Below are positions 23,026-34,519 of a stretch of 64,000 bases of DNA, in pieces. The notes under the pieces were generated by a model, which saw only the letters and a program-made list of their open reading frames with translations, ran no database searches and was not told the DNA's origin. Origin of the DNA: Ziziphus jujuba (lineage: Eukaryota > Streptophyta > Magnoliopsida > Rosales > Rhamnaceae); assembly GCF_031755915.1 (NCBI RefSeq), contig NC_083383.1:18403001-18467000 (forward strand), written 5' to 3'. A program made the translations under genes and the position numbers. Each line of letters opens with the position of its first letter. Position 1 is the first letter of the stretch.

Positions 23026-24777
23026 GAGCGAAGAGATCTACAAGAGAGGGTTAAATGGTGAGAGATTGCGATTGAGAGAATGGAAGATAAGGGAGATTAC
23101 CATCGTCCGAGAGATGGCAGAGGACAGGTGCTCATTGGCCTGAGAGACGGTGAGTGGTGACCGAGAGTGACAGCTAAGCTAAGGTTTACCAAAGACAAGA
23201 GAAGAGATTGAAAGAAGAGGGGGAGAAGACAGAAGAGAACTTTCGAGACTCGAGCCGAGGGAGAGAGTGTTTTTTTTTTTTTGGATTAATATCAAATATA
23301 AAATGAATAAAATTACAAACATATTATTATTATATATATAAAAATGAAATTATATATATATATTTTTTATAATATTTAAAGTATCTGGCTTGATTCAGGT
23401 GGTCTGATGATTTTTTAGTTTAAAAACCGACACCCGAACCGAACTGTCTCCTTCTTTGTTAAATAATAAGCAAACCGCCCAACCGAGCGCAACCAATCCG
23501 ATCCTTAGGCATTCGGTTCGATCGGTTTTACCGTCCCGGTTCGGTTTGACAGGGCTTTTGCCCACCCCTACTTTTCAGCATTAAATCCAAATTTGGATTG
23601 TATATCTCAATTTGGAAATGAAGTAAGATTTTGTTTATTATTATTTTTTCAACTAACATATTAATAACGTTTCTTATAATTTTTGCGTTATTACATATAG
23701 ATAATATGCTTTAGAGATGGATGAAAAAGGTTTAGTGATCATGCAGCAATTGCCGCCCAAGCGGAAATGATCTCTGGTATGTGCATTTAAATTACTTGTT
23801 ATAAAAAATCATGTACGAAATATTAAACATTTTATTAATATTTAAAAATTTATTAAAATTTAATATATTTTGATTTATAATGTTGAAATATATAGTTGAA
23901 TGGTGGACAATGTATGGTAATAGCACTCCAACACTTAGAAAATTGGCAATGCGTATTTGATCACAAATTGTATCATCATCCGCATGCGAGTGTAATTGGA
24001 GCACCTTTGCTTTAATACACACAAAACAACTAAATAGGCTCGCATATGAAAAACTTCATAAATTGGTTTTTTGCTACTATAATATGAAATTGAGGATCCA
24101 TGATATGGAATTAACAAATCAATCGCAATTAGATTCAGATTATTTGGATCTTCTTGAAATTGGAGCTGACCCTGGTGAAAATAAAGATAATCCTATTATC
24201 CAATGGGTTAAGAATTCACAGTTAGATGATAATGAAGACAATCCAGATCCTCGAGTCGCAATGCATGCTTCACAATTAGAGATAAATGTTGATAATGTTA
24301 TTTCTGAAAAAGTTATGAGCAGTAATAGTGGAGGAAATAATTCATTTGAAGTAGTGATAAGGCCTTCAACTAGGCGATTTAGTCCTCGTTTAGAAACACT
24401 TGATGGCAGCTATTCTCAACCAAATGAATATGAGGACAAAGATGACGATGATGGAGGTAATGATATGGTGGCAATGGAGGAGAAGGATATAATATAGGTG
24501 GAGGTGGGAGTGGAACATACTATCGAGAACCTAGCCAACAACCATTAAGCCCATTTACTGGTGAAAATCAATACACACATGCAACACAGGATTTTAATCA
24601 TGGGGCTCGAACAACAGGCACTGGTTCAAGAAGGCATTATGGCATTTCGATGATGAATCAACATGATGAAAATTATCTTTCTAACTCTTTGGATGCAATA
24701 AGTTTAAATACACAAGTTAATTCTCAATATGGAAATTCTAATATTCAAATTGTGTATTCAATTGGTCAAATGAGATA

Positions 24778-25310
24778 ACGTAATCCTCACGGTGATTACA
24801 ATGTTGATATCTTTAATCATCTCATGTCTCAAAATGAAGTTATACTCCTCCTTGGATAAATCCACATTACCCTCCACTTGGATAGGTGGTTGGGATTGAT
24901 AGAGAGAGATATACTTGGCACATCCGGATATGATCGTCAATTTGAAGAACCAAGGAATTCTTTTTGATATTGATAATGTATTAGGGATTATATTTGAGAA
25001 TTTCTTGTATCTTACTATTATCTGTTAAATTTTCTATATTTTGGTGCTAATTAACACTATATTTTATTCACTTATAAATAATTTGTAATATTTATAGAAT
25101 ATTTTATTATTATTGTATTCTAATTATTGTATTTTTATATTATTTTACCATATTAATTATCTTATATGTAAAAATTTGTATTCTAAATTAAAAATTTACA
25201 GTTTCCGTAACTTTATCGATATTTCCATCAATATTGATGTTTCCATCAATATTTCCATAAAATCATACCCTCGACATTTCCATCGACATCGATATTTTCT
25301 TCACTGGTTG
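24778..25310. other. 3' flank of the outer hAT, with a short repeat block
   Basis: AT-rich, with a cluster of ATTTCCATCAATAT / ATTTCCATCGACATCGAT variants at 25216-25297. Such subterminal motif clusters are usual in hAT elements, so the right end of the outer element probably lies near here, but no terminal repeat was identified. Confidence 0.45.
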
Positions 25311-28300
25311 TAGATATGAATCCTCCAACGTATTTGATTTAGGATACAAACTAATAGAATAGATTGCATTTGATTAAAGAATCAAGATTGAACTTATGCT
25401 CTTTTAGAACCATTTCTTCTATACAACTTTTTAACTATCTATTTGAAAGAAGTTTCCCATCCTTCGAAACTTAAAGTTCTTCAGAGCAACAAGTGGTCCT
25501 GCTTCCTTTCCGTACTACATTTCCTTATTGATTGAATCGTCTCATCAACTTAAGCTAAGAGTCTTGAAGTGGCCTACACTAATACAGAGGAGGAAATTAT
25601 AGAGGCTGCTAGAATGGAATGATAGCAATAGTCTAAGAAAGAAGCATAAGCCACAGAGTTACAAGCTTAGGCCTGCTCATAATCCATTAGTTTTTAGCAG
25701 TAGTTCAATTTCTATTTTTGAGATGCCTTAGCACCTGAAGCAAAGGTCTTATGAAGTTCATGGCTGGCTTCCTACATCCGACTATACCCATTAAAAGTCT
25801 TACCGCCATGTAATACCATCACTATACTTGATTTTAGCTTTCCATTGGCACATCTAGCTTACTCGTCCTAGTATTTAATGAAATAAAGAAAAAGAAAATG
25901 ATTTAATTCGGTTGTAAGACTTTCAAGTTACCTCGTTACAAATGCTACTCCCTAACTAGCTAGCTTTGTAGCTTAAATGAATCCTGTAATGCAATAGCAT
26001 GAGTGTTAAGGCTCTAGCTAAGTTGCGTAATAAAAGCTGGCATTTGAAACAAACATGATTCATACTACATTTCACATAGCTAATGTTCTTTTTATTAGCT
26101 GGTTCCATGGCCTGGTAAGTTGCCTATAAGTAGCTTTCTCTTAACATTTCCTTTCCCATTTGTCAATGGATTTAAGATACTACTTCTATTTCAATCTTGT
26201 CTTGCGACTAAATTTGACCAAATCTAGGGCATCAATCAACATCGCAAATAACCAAAAAGCAAAACTCAACAAGCACTTTAGATTTTGTGCTTCTTTTGAA
26301 GTAGATTGTTATCATCCCAACTTTTGTCTGAGAAGCGCATCAAGGAAAATCTACTTCTTTTTTTTTTTAGATCTTTTAATGGAGGATTACTCCTCCTTTT
26401 TCATTTCTCATTACCATTCTCTTTCCAGTTTATATTGTGTATTGTTTTCAAAGGGAGGTGGTATCTTTTAACATGAAGAACCTTCATTTTAATTGATCTT
26501 GGTGATTCCAAACCAAAAAAATTAATGAATGTGAGAAAAATAAAGGATACCGAATATGCTTTCTATCAGACCTAAGTTCCATTCCTAAATCAATATAGGG
26601 AATCATATTTTGAAAAATGTATTGTTTCATGTTCAAGAGACATGCTTTTAGCACTAAATAAAGGGTTCTAAAGTAAAAAGTTGTTTTCTGTTTCTACGTG
26701 ACATAGAACTAAAAGAATAACAGAGGTACAAAATAGAAGAGACAACCCACCCTATCATCAAGACCAGTAAGGATTCATTAATGAGAGCATTGGTCAATGG
26801 GTGAAGATTTTTTATATCCATACTAAGATGACAATTAGAGTGGATTTGACCAGTTGAATAAATTGGCATGCCACAAGCAAACCTCTCTTTATGTCATTTG
26901 TTGGTATTTAGGTGATGAAGAGAGACCATCGAGCAGGCTTTGGTGTAAGGAACTTCTTTCATGCAAAAGATGGAATAAAAGACATGAAAAGGAACCAATC
27001 TATAACGGTGAGATAAGGATAATGTTGGTGGACACTAAACGACTAATTTCTCACATTGCAAACCGGATGTATGTGTCCTAAACTATACATGGCATTCCTA
27101 TGGAGCTTCTATCACACCCCAAGTCTATATACTTAAAATATGATGAAAGTCATACTTATAACACTTAATAAAACTTATAATACAGACCCTAAAAACTCTT
27201 CAAATATCATTAATAAATAATATCTAAAATATTTCCACAAAAAAATGAACAAAAATTAACTTTAACACTCAAAAGGTACTCCAAGCTAACTAACATAAAA
27301 AAAAATAAAAAATAAAAATAAAAACTAAAACACAATCTTCTTGTTCCAAATCCAGCTACCTTGAAGCTATGGTGTACATGAAACTATAGCAATAAATAAT
27401 GAGTATAAAATTCAGCAAGCTACTGGGTTTTTAATAAATACAAAAATAAGAAAAATACTTAAAATGATAATAAATAAATATCCAAAAATAATTTTTAACA
27501 ACAAAAATAGAATTTTCATATAAACTTTAATTATTAATTACTTAGTAGGACTTGGCATAGCATAATTTTACTCGTCGGTAAACTGTATCAACTGGCGTGT
27601 AAGGCGTGTAACAAGTGGGGAAATAATAATTTCAATAAAAACAAACACTCATACCTGAAAATATGAGTTATACTTCTACTGTGATCATCAGTAGATCCTT
27701 CCACATGAAACAGTATGTCTAAACCCGAAGGTAAAGAACCATAAATCACAAGGGAAATACCCTTACATGATTCATCTCAACATCCGAAAATATATCATAA
27801 CATATCGCATAAATGCCTACTGAGTACCAACAACTAGAACATAAATATATATATCAATAATCCAATAATTTATTTGTGCAACATATATATATATATACAC
27901 TTCATAAAACATAAAGTTATAGAAAAGCATAAATAAATCAATATTTGCTATGGTTTCAAGAAAAAGTCCAGTAACTTATCTTAATCAGCAAAGTCCACAA
28001 AAGATAAACAACCTATTAATATCACCAACAATCTTTCATAAGTATAAAGCAGAACTATTATATAGCACAATTGTTTTACGTATAAATCCTAAAATTAAGC
28101 TCTTAAATTCAAACTAAATGAATAAGAGTTGATACCATAAGATCATCATAGCCCAACCCTCAAATCTTAAAATCATAAGTCTACAACAAGATCAAATCAC
28201 CGAAAGCCAAATAAAAAAACTCATTAGTTCATAAACAGTCTCTAAACAAGAATTTAATTCCTTATTCAAACGATATCTTCTAAGTCTGAAAAATTATAAG

Positions 28301-29516
28301 GGTACTGTGCATATGCATAAGTAATTGTCATTAAAATAATTTCATTAAAAAATAATGAAAAACTATTCGAAACTCATTGAAAAATTAACAAAAAAATACT
28401 GAAACTACTAAATTTTAGAAACCTTCATTTAATGTTCAAATTGTTTCTCTTTCATGAAATTTTTTATTTATTTGAAATTTTATAGATTAATACTAGATAC
28501 TTATATATACTTCTATAAAATTTTGAAAACCAAAAAAAGGTCGAAAACATGATCAAATTAAATTTAGTATCTAATTGATAGAAATAGATGCTGCATTAAT
28601 GTTGTATAAAAATTATTAGGTCAAATAAAGACTCAAAAATATTTTAAATTAGATTTTATTCTTTGCTAAACAAACCAGAAAATAAATTCAGACAGCTATG
28701 TATAGGTAATTTAGAAAATCACCACGGCCAAAATCTAAAGAATTTGAAGCTAAATGTTTTTCCAGTAATATTAGACATTTGTAGGACAATGATAAAAAAT
28801 TTCAGATTAAAATAATTTCATTTGGATATGTTTTGAAATTTTTACTTATGAACTATACGGCAGTTGTACAAAAAACAAAAACAAACAGAAAATATAAATT
28901 CAAAATTTCATAATAAATTGAAAACAAATCCAAATCAACCCAAATAAATTTCTACTCATTCATAGAGTTGTCTACTTTCATCCATAAAAAATTTAGTATG
29001 AAAAGAAATTTTTAAATATTTTAAATAAATTCAAACATTCACTATGTACAGATTCTCATATAAATTCTGGATTAGGGTTTTAAGAAAAATTCTTCAAATT
29101 AGCCTTAATCATTATTTCTATAACCCCAAAACATCTCAAATAATCTCATGTAATATAAAAAGATTAGAAAAACCAACCTTGATCAACTTTCAAGATTTAG
29201 GATCTTCCTTTTTATGCTTCGGAACTTGTAAAGAATTTCAAAATCTCCAAAGATATTGGATACCTAACAATTTTAAATGGATACCAAATCTTAAATTAAA
29301 AATTTGAAGCTCTTAGTGTTAACCTTAATAGCATTTAAGGCTAGAAGAAAAGAAGAAAAAGACTTACTTGATATCATAGTGTCACAAAGTTGAAAATAAA
29401 CATAAAAAATAACATAACCGTGTCTTTTCCTTCCTTTTTCTATAAAACCAAAAATGGAGTAAATACTTTTTTTTTTTCAATTTCCTAATAAAATTGAAAT
29501 ATACTTCATTGTTACT
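25311..29516. other. 4.2-kb AT-rich stretch without a recognised gene
   Basis: Short frames only (103 codons at most, 26160-26471), none with a domain I recognise. The part 27107-29500 begins CACACCCCAAGTC and is A-rich with repeated KAATAAAT-like phrases; it could be an old LTR or untranslated transposon part. There is an (AT)n run near 27885-27897. Confidence 0.4.
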
Positions 29517-29800
29517 GTTGTCCTCCACCATAGCTTCTTCTTGAAATTTTCACTTTCCTAAGATTACACAAAGCACGTTAAGCTTTGGATTGTAAGGTAC
29601 AATTTTTGGATTTTCACTTCTTTGCATTCACATACAAAAAGGAATGAACAAAGAACCAACAAGCCAAAACTAAATACACTAGTGTCAAAATTGAAGTCAA
29701 AGAAAAAGAAAATTTCATCCTAAATTAAAATTAACTAGTTTAACTCTAATATTAGCTAAAATAAAATTTTAAAAACCAAAAACTAATGGTGCCAAAAACT
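29517..29800 (-). pseudogene. Athila-type gag start and leader with primer-binding site
   Basis: On the minus strand this matches the leader and gag start of the plus-strand copy at 7940-8250. The gag start is at 29517-29640, the AT-rich leader at 29640-29776, and a primer-binding-site remnant ends in GGTGCCA on the + strand (about 29777-29794). It reads outward into the LTR at 29805. The rest of gag is missing; unrelated AT-rich DNA lies to the left. Confidence 0.65.
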
Positions 29801-29804
29801 TAAC

Positions 29805-31260
29805 TGATGACTGAGTCAATGCAAATTGTTAGCCAATCAGCTAAACACTTGACTTAATCAAACCCTAAAGGTGCATGGATCATTCAAGTAATAATGAAAA
29901 TGGGCAAGAGATTGTTCCCAAAATGATTGGTCATTTCAAAGGCAAAATTTTATTCAACAAAACACTAGAGATTTAAACCCATTGACTTTATCTAGGAAAT
30001 TATCAACAAAAAAATTTAAAATTAACTATAAACTAAATTGGCAAACTAAAAATTATTCAAAATAAAATCATCACCACACAAATTGTATTTGTAGTCTATG
30101 AATAAACACTTAGGAATTATGATTTCACTTGGACTAAACAAATAACTTCCTAATTTGGTTATTAATAACTAATTTTCTCCAATTATTGACAAAGAGTTTC
30201 TAAATTCATTCACTCTCTTTCTCAAGGAAAGAAAAATATATGAAAATTTTACTCAAACAAGATTTTTTTTCTTTATTTTACCAATTAACCACGTAATTAA
30301 TTTCATTTCCAGTTACCAAGCAAAATTAGTTATAAAAATTCAATTAAAGGCAAGATTAAGGTTGCCCAAGGCCTAAATATTCTTGCTAGATTATGGTTTC
30401 CAAAGGCCTAAATATCCTTTCTATGGTCACAATAGCTCTTAAGTTGTTGTTTCCTTAAGCACTAATTCTTTAATTTAGACAGCACCCAACCAATTTCTCA
30501 ATCTAATTATGTATGTTCTTTAATTGATTCAAGAAAAATATAAATAGTTGGATAAAAATTATACCATTAATAAACCTAATCAATCCATTACAAACATAAC
30601 CTAAGATCTATCAAGGCCCTAGTTTAGAGATATGGCCTTTAATTAAAAAAAAAAACAAAAACAAAAACAAACTTGAATCCCAAAGGTATAATAATTTTCT
30701 CAATTAAATACAAGAATTTTATTACAAGATATAAAGAAATTTAGACAAGAGAGTAGAGATAAAGAGATTCTCAACCTAGAGCTTTTCTCTGTAAAACAAA
30801 AACCTTAGGCTAAGAACTTCAACCCTAGAGCGTCTCTCTGTATGAAAACCTTTCCCACTCTAAATTGTGGTATCTCCTCCAAAATCCAACTTACTTCTTC
30901 TCTCTTGTCTATCTTCCTCCTTCTTTCTTCATAATGTTGCCTTTTTAGGTAAATATATAGCCATTTGTTAAGAATATCTTTAATATTTGCCTAAGATAGC
31001 TTTGATCTGAACCCTTTAATCTTCATCATGAGACTATATTTGAAAATAGCCACATGCAAGTCATATGATTCATTAATAACCTAGCTTTGACTTTTAAAAG
31101 TTAGCATTTAAGCTTCACAAAGGCTCCTCGCATGTCAAATAGGATGAGTTGCCCTAGGCACTTGCTAGAATGGGTAAGCGTGCCATTTTTACTTCTCTTT
31201 CTCAATCAAAGATGGCATGAGAACCAAATGGAGTGGGTGAGCATGCCATTGAATCATAAC
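29805..31260 (-). repeat. Athila-type 5' LTR, minus orientation
   Basis: It begins TGATGACT on the + strand (the U5 end of the LTR on the minus strand) and aligns in order with the rc of 6456-7929. Matches include CACTTGGA near 30130, TTTCTAAATTCATTCACT near 30195, CAATTAAAGGCAAGATTAAG near 30340, CAGCACCCAACC near 30480, ATAGTTGGATAAAAATTATA near 30545, and a box near 30840. The U3 half is diverged and its outer edge is not sharp. Confidence 0.65.
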
Positions 31261-31399
31261 TTTTTCTCTTAGGAACTTGTTTGTGGTGTTTACATGATAA
31301 GTGAGATTTTTACTCATTTATTTGACCCTTGATGATTAATTAATGGCTTAAAAGCTCAAGCTTAATTTTATGTTTAATGCCTTTTTATTGAAATTTTTG

Positions 31400-32109
31400 A
31401 AGGTAACCTTGAGATTAGAGTTGATTATATGTTATTAAGGAAAAGACAAGTTTTTGAGAAATTTTGGCAAACATCGGCATAAACCCAAGGTCCACGCCAT
31501 GCTTCATGCCATTTTTCCCATGCCAAAGCAAGCTCCATGCCTTTTTCTCCATGCTCCCCACTGAAATGGAGTAAACTAAGGTCCACGCCATACTCCATGC
31601 TAAAATGGAGTAAACCCCTTGCTCCACATCATCCTCTAGCCCTTCAAGCCAAGACATTTCCATGTAGTCAAAATGACCTCGTGGTGACTCTCCATGCCAT
31701 ATTGGCGTAACCAAACAGTTTCACACTGAGGAGCTTTAATTCAAGTAGCAGTAGTAGTGTTACTCGATGCCAAAATGGAATGTTCTCTCATTATTTTTCC
31801 TTTCTCTCACATGAGAATAAAAAATTGATGATGACGTATCAAACAGGGAGTGTTTTTTTATCAAAATGGAAGGCTGATCATCCATTTTAGTAGGGTTTAA
31901 GAAAGGAGGGGGCCAATTTTTGGAGAGAGGGAGGAGAAAAGAGGAGGCACAAACATCGAAAAAGATTTTAAGGATTTTAAGGAGAGAAGAAGAATAAGTA
32001 GAGAGAGAAAAATTGGATTGAAGGAGATTAAAGCATTTCAAGACATTAAAGCATCAAGATCTTTCATCTAATAAGTTTTTTCTCTTTCATTTCTTATTCT
32101 CTAAGTTGT
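31400..32109 (+). repeat. Left half of an LTR-like sequence interrupted by a gypsy element
   Basis: It contains degenerate repeats of CCACGCCATGCTCCATGCC (31480-31710) and a purine-rich part (31900-32010). It ends in TTTCTTATTCTCTAAGTTGT directly before the gypsy element at 32110. Together with 37893-38690 it looks like one older LTR of the Athila/Tat kind. This is inferred from layout and recognisable phrases only. Confidence 0.4.
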
Positions 32110-33188
32110 TGATACGAACCTAAGACGACCTGCGCCTAAACCCGTATTATATTAGCCTGGATCTAATTATGTTCAAATTCTAATGATCACATTGACCCCT
32201 AACCAACCTGTGATTAGAAACCTTGGCATATATGTCAAAACTAAAACACTCATTCACTAATGGTGTTTTAGGTGTTCATAGAGAACAAAGAGAATTCAAT
32301 CTTATAAATAAATTTCTGTATAAAATTCAAACTTGATTTCTCATTAAAATAAGTCTTTAAATAGGCTAAGATTACCAAGCAAAAGCCTTAAAATATTAAT
32401 TCAAAACCGGACACAAAGTTTTGAGAAAAAGAAAGTAGAGAAAAGGAAAGTGCCTAATTTTTCTTAGTTTCCTAAACTAATTTAGATTAATTAATTCCTT
32501 TATTTTGAATTAGGAATTAATTAATTTACAATTGAAGTACTAAAATAATAACTTTCCTAAACTTGTTTGTCCAGAAAATAAATAAATAAAAATTAAAATA
32601 AAAGACTAATTTCCTAAAACGAAAAGTCAAAATCAAATTAGGAAACTAATTGACTAGTTTGAATATTAAAATATCTTTGACCAATCTCCAGCTTGTTTGG
32701 GCTCCAAATAAGCTTCCATATGCCATGTAGGATGCCAAATATGATTAATCATTATTCCCACTTGTTGCCCCTTGATTGGAATAAGTCAAACAAGAAGAAA
32801 AGTCAAAGTCAGCAGCAAAACAATACATTTTTGGCCAAATTGAGAGGCTGTCCGTACAAGTCCTTTTTAGATGCTTTTGATTCTGCCTCATCTAGATTCC
32901 ATGTCTTCTTAATGATATTCATTGAGTTCATTTAGTGTCAGACCCATTCCTTACTGCCGGAGTCCAAATTTGAATGAAATAGCTATTTGGTTTCGTATCG
33001 ATCTCCACCACTTAGAGGCTTAAAATGGGTCTTGTATCTTTAGGTATTGTCATGCTTTCTTGAGATTGAATCACTCCATGAAGTCCTTAAATCACTTAAC
33101 TTGTACCCTAGTGATTGGCCCTATCTTCATTTGTATAGGACCCATACCCCAGCGGGTAGTCGGTTGAACGGGCATGAACGGAATCACA
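32110..33188 (-). repeat. 3' LTR of the deleted gypsy element
   Basis: On the minus strand it starts TGTGATTCCG and ends CGTATCA. Its first 97 bases continue the pol frame (see 33092-34114). It shares a TATTTAAAG box and the phrase ACACCATTAGTGAATGAGTG with the LTR at 61852-62954. Confidence 0.88.
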
Positions 33189-34114
33189 TCATTCCCCTCC
33201 TCTTGAAAAGTATTCGCCCTCAAATCAAAGTCATCACCTGCAACAAAAGGAGATAAGTCAGCAATAGTAAATGTAGCACTAACATTATACTTACTCGGTA
33301 AGTTAAGTTTGTAAGCATTTTCATTAATCCGTTCCAAAACTTGAAAAGGTCCATCCACGCGCAGCATAAGCTTTGACTTTTTTTGTTTTGGAAACCTTTC
33401 CTTTTGTAAGTACAACCAAATCAAATCTCTTAGGTCAAACACTATCAAAACAAAATCTAAAAATACATACTCATTATGGAAAAAATTACACTTTTTAAAG
33501 TTAGCAAATAATCTCTTCCTAATTTTCAAATTGCCATAAAGTAAAGCTCTCAACAATACAGATAAAGTTTTAAGCAACAAAAATATCTTTAAATAAGCAT
33601 CTTTATAATTCATGATCAGCAATGGTTTCTTACTCAATATGGATTTATTAACATCCCCAAAACTCAAATAAAATTTTTTAATTTTCCTTTCTTTTCTTTC
33701 TTTTCCTTTCTCGCTCACGGTTTCATTGAATTTTGCATCACACTTGGTTGTTTCTCCAAGTTTCTCACTCTCGGGTTTATTATAATTTTTCCAATCAACC
33801 TGGGTTTTAGAGAATTTACCTTGGACAGCAAGCTCATATTTTCCCTCTTGAATGGATGGTGGGACCGTTGGTGCCATACTAGCCTTCTCTTTGAGCCTCT
33901 CGGCTTTCCTCCTTTGTTGCATTTGTAGTTGGTCTCTAAAAACCTCCTTCGGGGTCAATGGCTTCAGCTTGACCTTATTAGCTTTAAATCTAAAAACAAT
34001 ACAATTCTCTCGACTATAACGAGTAGCATATTTATCAAATTGCCATGGTCTACCTAATAGAATATGTCCGGCATGCATAGGCACAACATCTTTTACATAA
34101 AACAACATCCACAT
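33092..34114 (-). pseudogene. Chimeric open pol frame: protease end, integrase and RT fragments, pol C-terminus
   Basis: 340 codons are open without a stop. Residues 1-60 are the protease C-terminal part (DVVPMHAGHILLGRPWQFD). Residues 61-175 are the charged linker that normally leads to reverse transcriptase. Residues about 183-199 (LSVLLRALLYGNLK) are an integrase piece. Residues 200-222 (RLFANFKKCNFFHNEYVFLDFV) are a reverse transcriptase piece. Residues 224-308 are the post-integrase end (DLIWLYLQKERF, DGPFQVLERINENAYKLN, ATFTIADLSPF). From residue 309 the frame runs into the 3' LTR and ends 32 codons inside it (QPTTRW, DPIQMK-like, GPITR). The RT catalytic core, RNase H and integrase core are absent, and the RT piece lies between integrase pieces, so the order is scrambled. 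The upstream protease half (34050-34283) is in another frame. Confidence 0.82.
33189..33202 (-). other. Polypurine tract
   Basis: The minus strand reads GAGGAGGGGAATGA immediately before the 3' LTR, in the place where plus-strand DNA synthesis would be primed. Confidence 0.75.
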
Positions 34115-34283
34115 ATTTATCTATGCTAAATTTTACTTTGACTTGTTTATTCACTTTCATCTCACCATTATCATTAAGCCATTGTAATCTATAAGGTTCT
34201 GGATATTTAATGGTTGGTAACTCCAATTTATCAACTACCAAATTACTAATTACATTTGCATAACTCCCATTATCAACTATCAT
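34050..34283 (-). pseudogene. Protease N-terminal part
   Basis: MIVDNGSYANVISNLVVDKL aligns with the active-site region of the sister element at 58941-59306 (MIIDSGSCSN). The two frames then share LRWLND / LQWLND and KVNKQVKVKFSIDKYVDVVL. Here the usual D-S-G is D-N-G. A frame change near 34090-34110 separates it from the rest of the domain. Confidence 0.75.
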
Positions 34284-34519
34284 ACTACAAATGTTACCTT
34301 TAATTTCACATCGGGTGTGGAAGATATTCTCTCTTTGAATTTAGTCCACATCTTAGTATACGGTTTGAATGCTCCTTGATACTAAACTCAAATCAACCCT
34401 AGATTCCTTGAGAGTTTTGGATTCATCATGCCCGTCATCTTCAACTTATCCATCTTCAATTTCAGTTTCAGCATCACTTCCTTCACTTTCGAATTCTGGT
34501 CCGCCATTACCTTTCAGCA

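Larger units (their letters stand above)
18177..23570 (-). mobile_element. Complete-ended hAT element inserted in the outer hAT gene
   Basis: The left end is TAGGGGTGGGCA at 18177-18188, and the right end is its exact reverse complement at 23559-23570, giving 12-bp terminal inverted repeats. Flanks are CTTTGCAG (18169-18176) and CTTTTCAG (23571-23578), an 8-bp target duplication with one mismatch, as expected for hAT. Subterminal regions are rich in the CGGTTCGG / CCGAACCG motif on both sides (18190-18340, 23400-23545). Length is 5394 bp. The transposase lies on the minus strand at 19403-21459. Non-coding parts hold a 66-bp tandem repeat, a GA tract and a CT-rich leader (on the coding strand). 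The mismatch in the target duplication and the stops in the gene show it is not recent. Confidence 0.93.
16332..24777 (+). pseudogene. Outer hAT transposase pseudogene (BED finger, DUF659, dimerisation domain), split by a second hAT
   Basis: Domains appear in order. The zinc finger reads CKYC...HLAH (16405-16475), followed by KKCPKVPPEV. DUF659 covers 17103-17440 (GCTITCDRWTGPTKLFI; VTDNGSTFVKAGK). The central part covers 17470-18010 (HCIDLIFEDIG; RWNNTLSHPLHMA). An apparent intron at about 18003-18090 is followed by FPNPRLQYK. The hAT element 18177-23570 interrupts the next exon. Coding resumes with ALNPNLDCISQFG, then WWTMYGNSTPTLRKLA and SSSACECNWSTFALIHTKQ (hAT C-terminal domain, 23895-24030). 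A Gly/Gln-rich tail ends at TAA 24775-24777. Stops (for example near 16367 and 16430), frame changes (near 17448 and 24440) and the insertion make it non-functional. A live protein would be a cut-and-paste DNA transposase. Its terminal repeats were not found. Confidence 0.88.

Noticed and set aside
26160..27081. Frames of 71-103 codons as hypothetical genes
   Set aside because: No homology I recognise, no intron pattern and low-complexity parts; they are expected by chance in this length.
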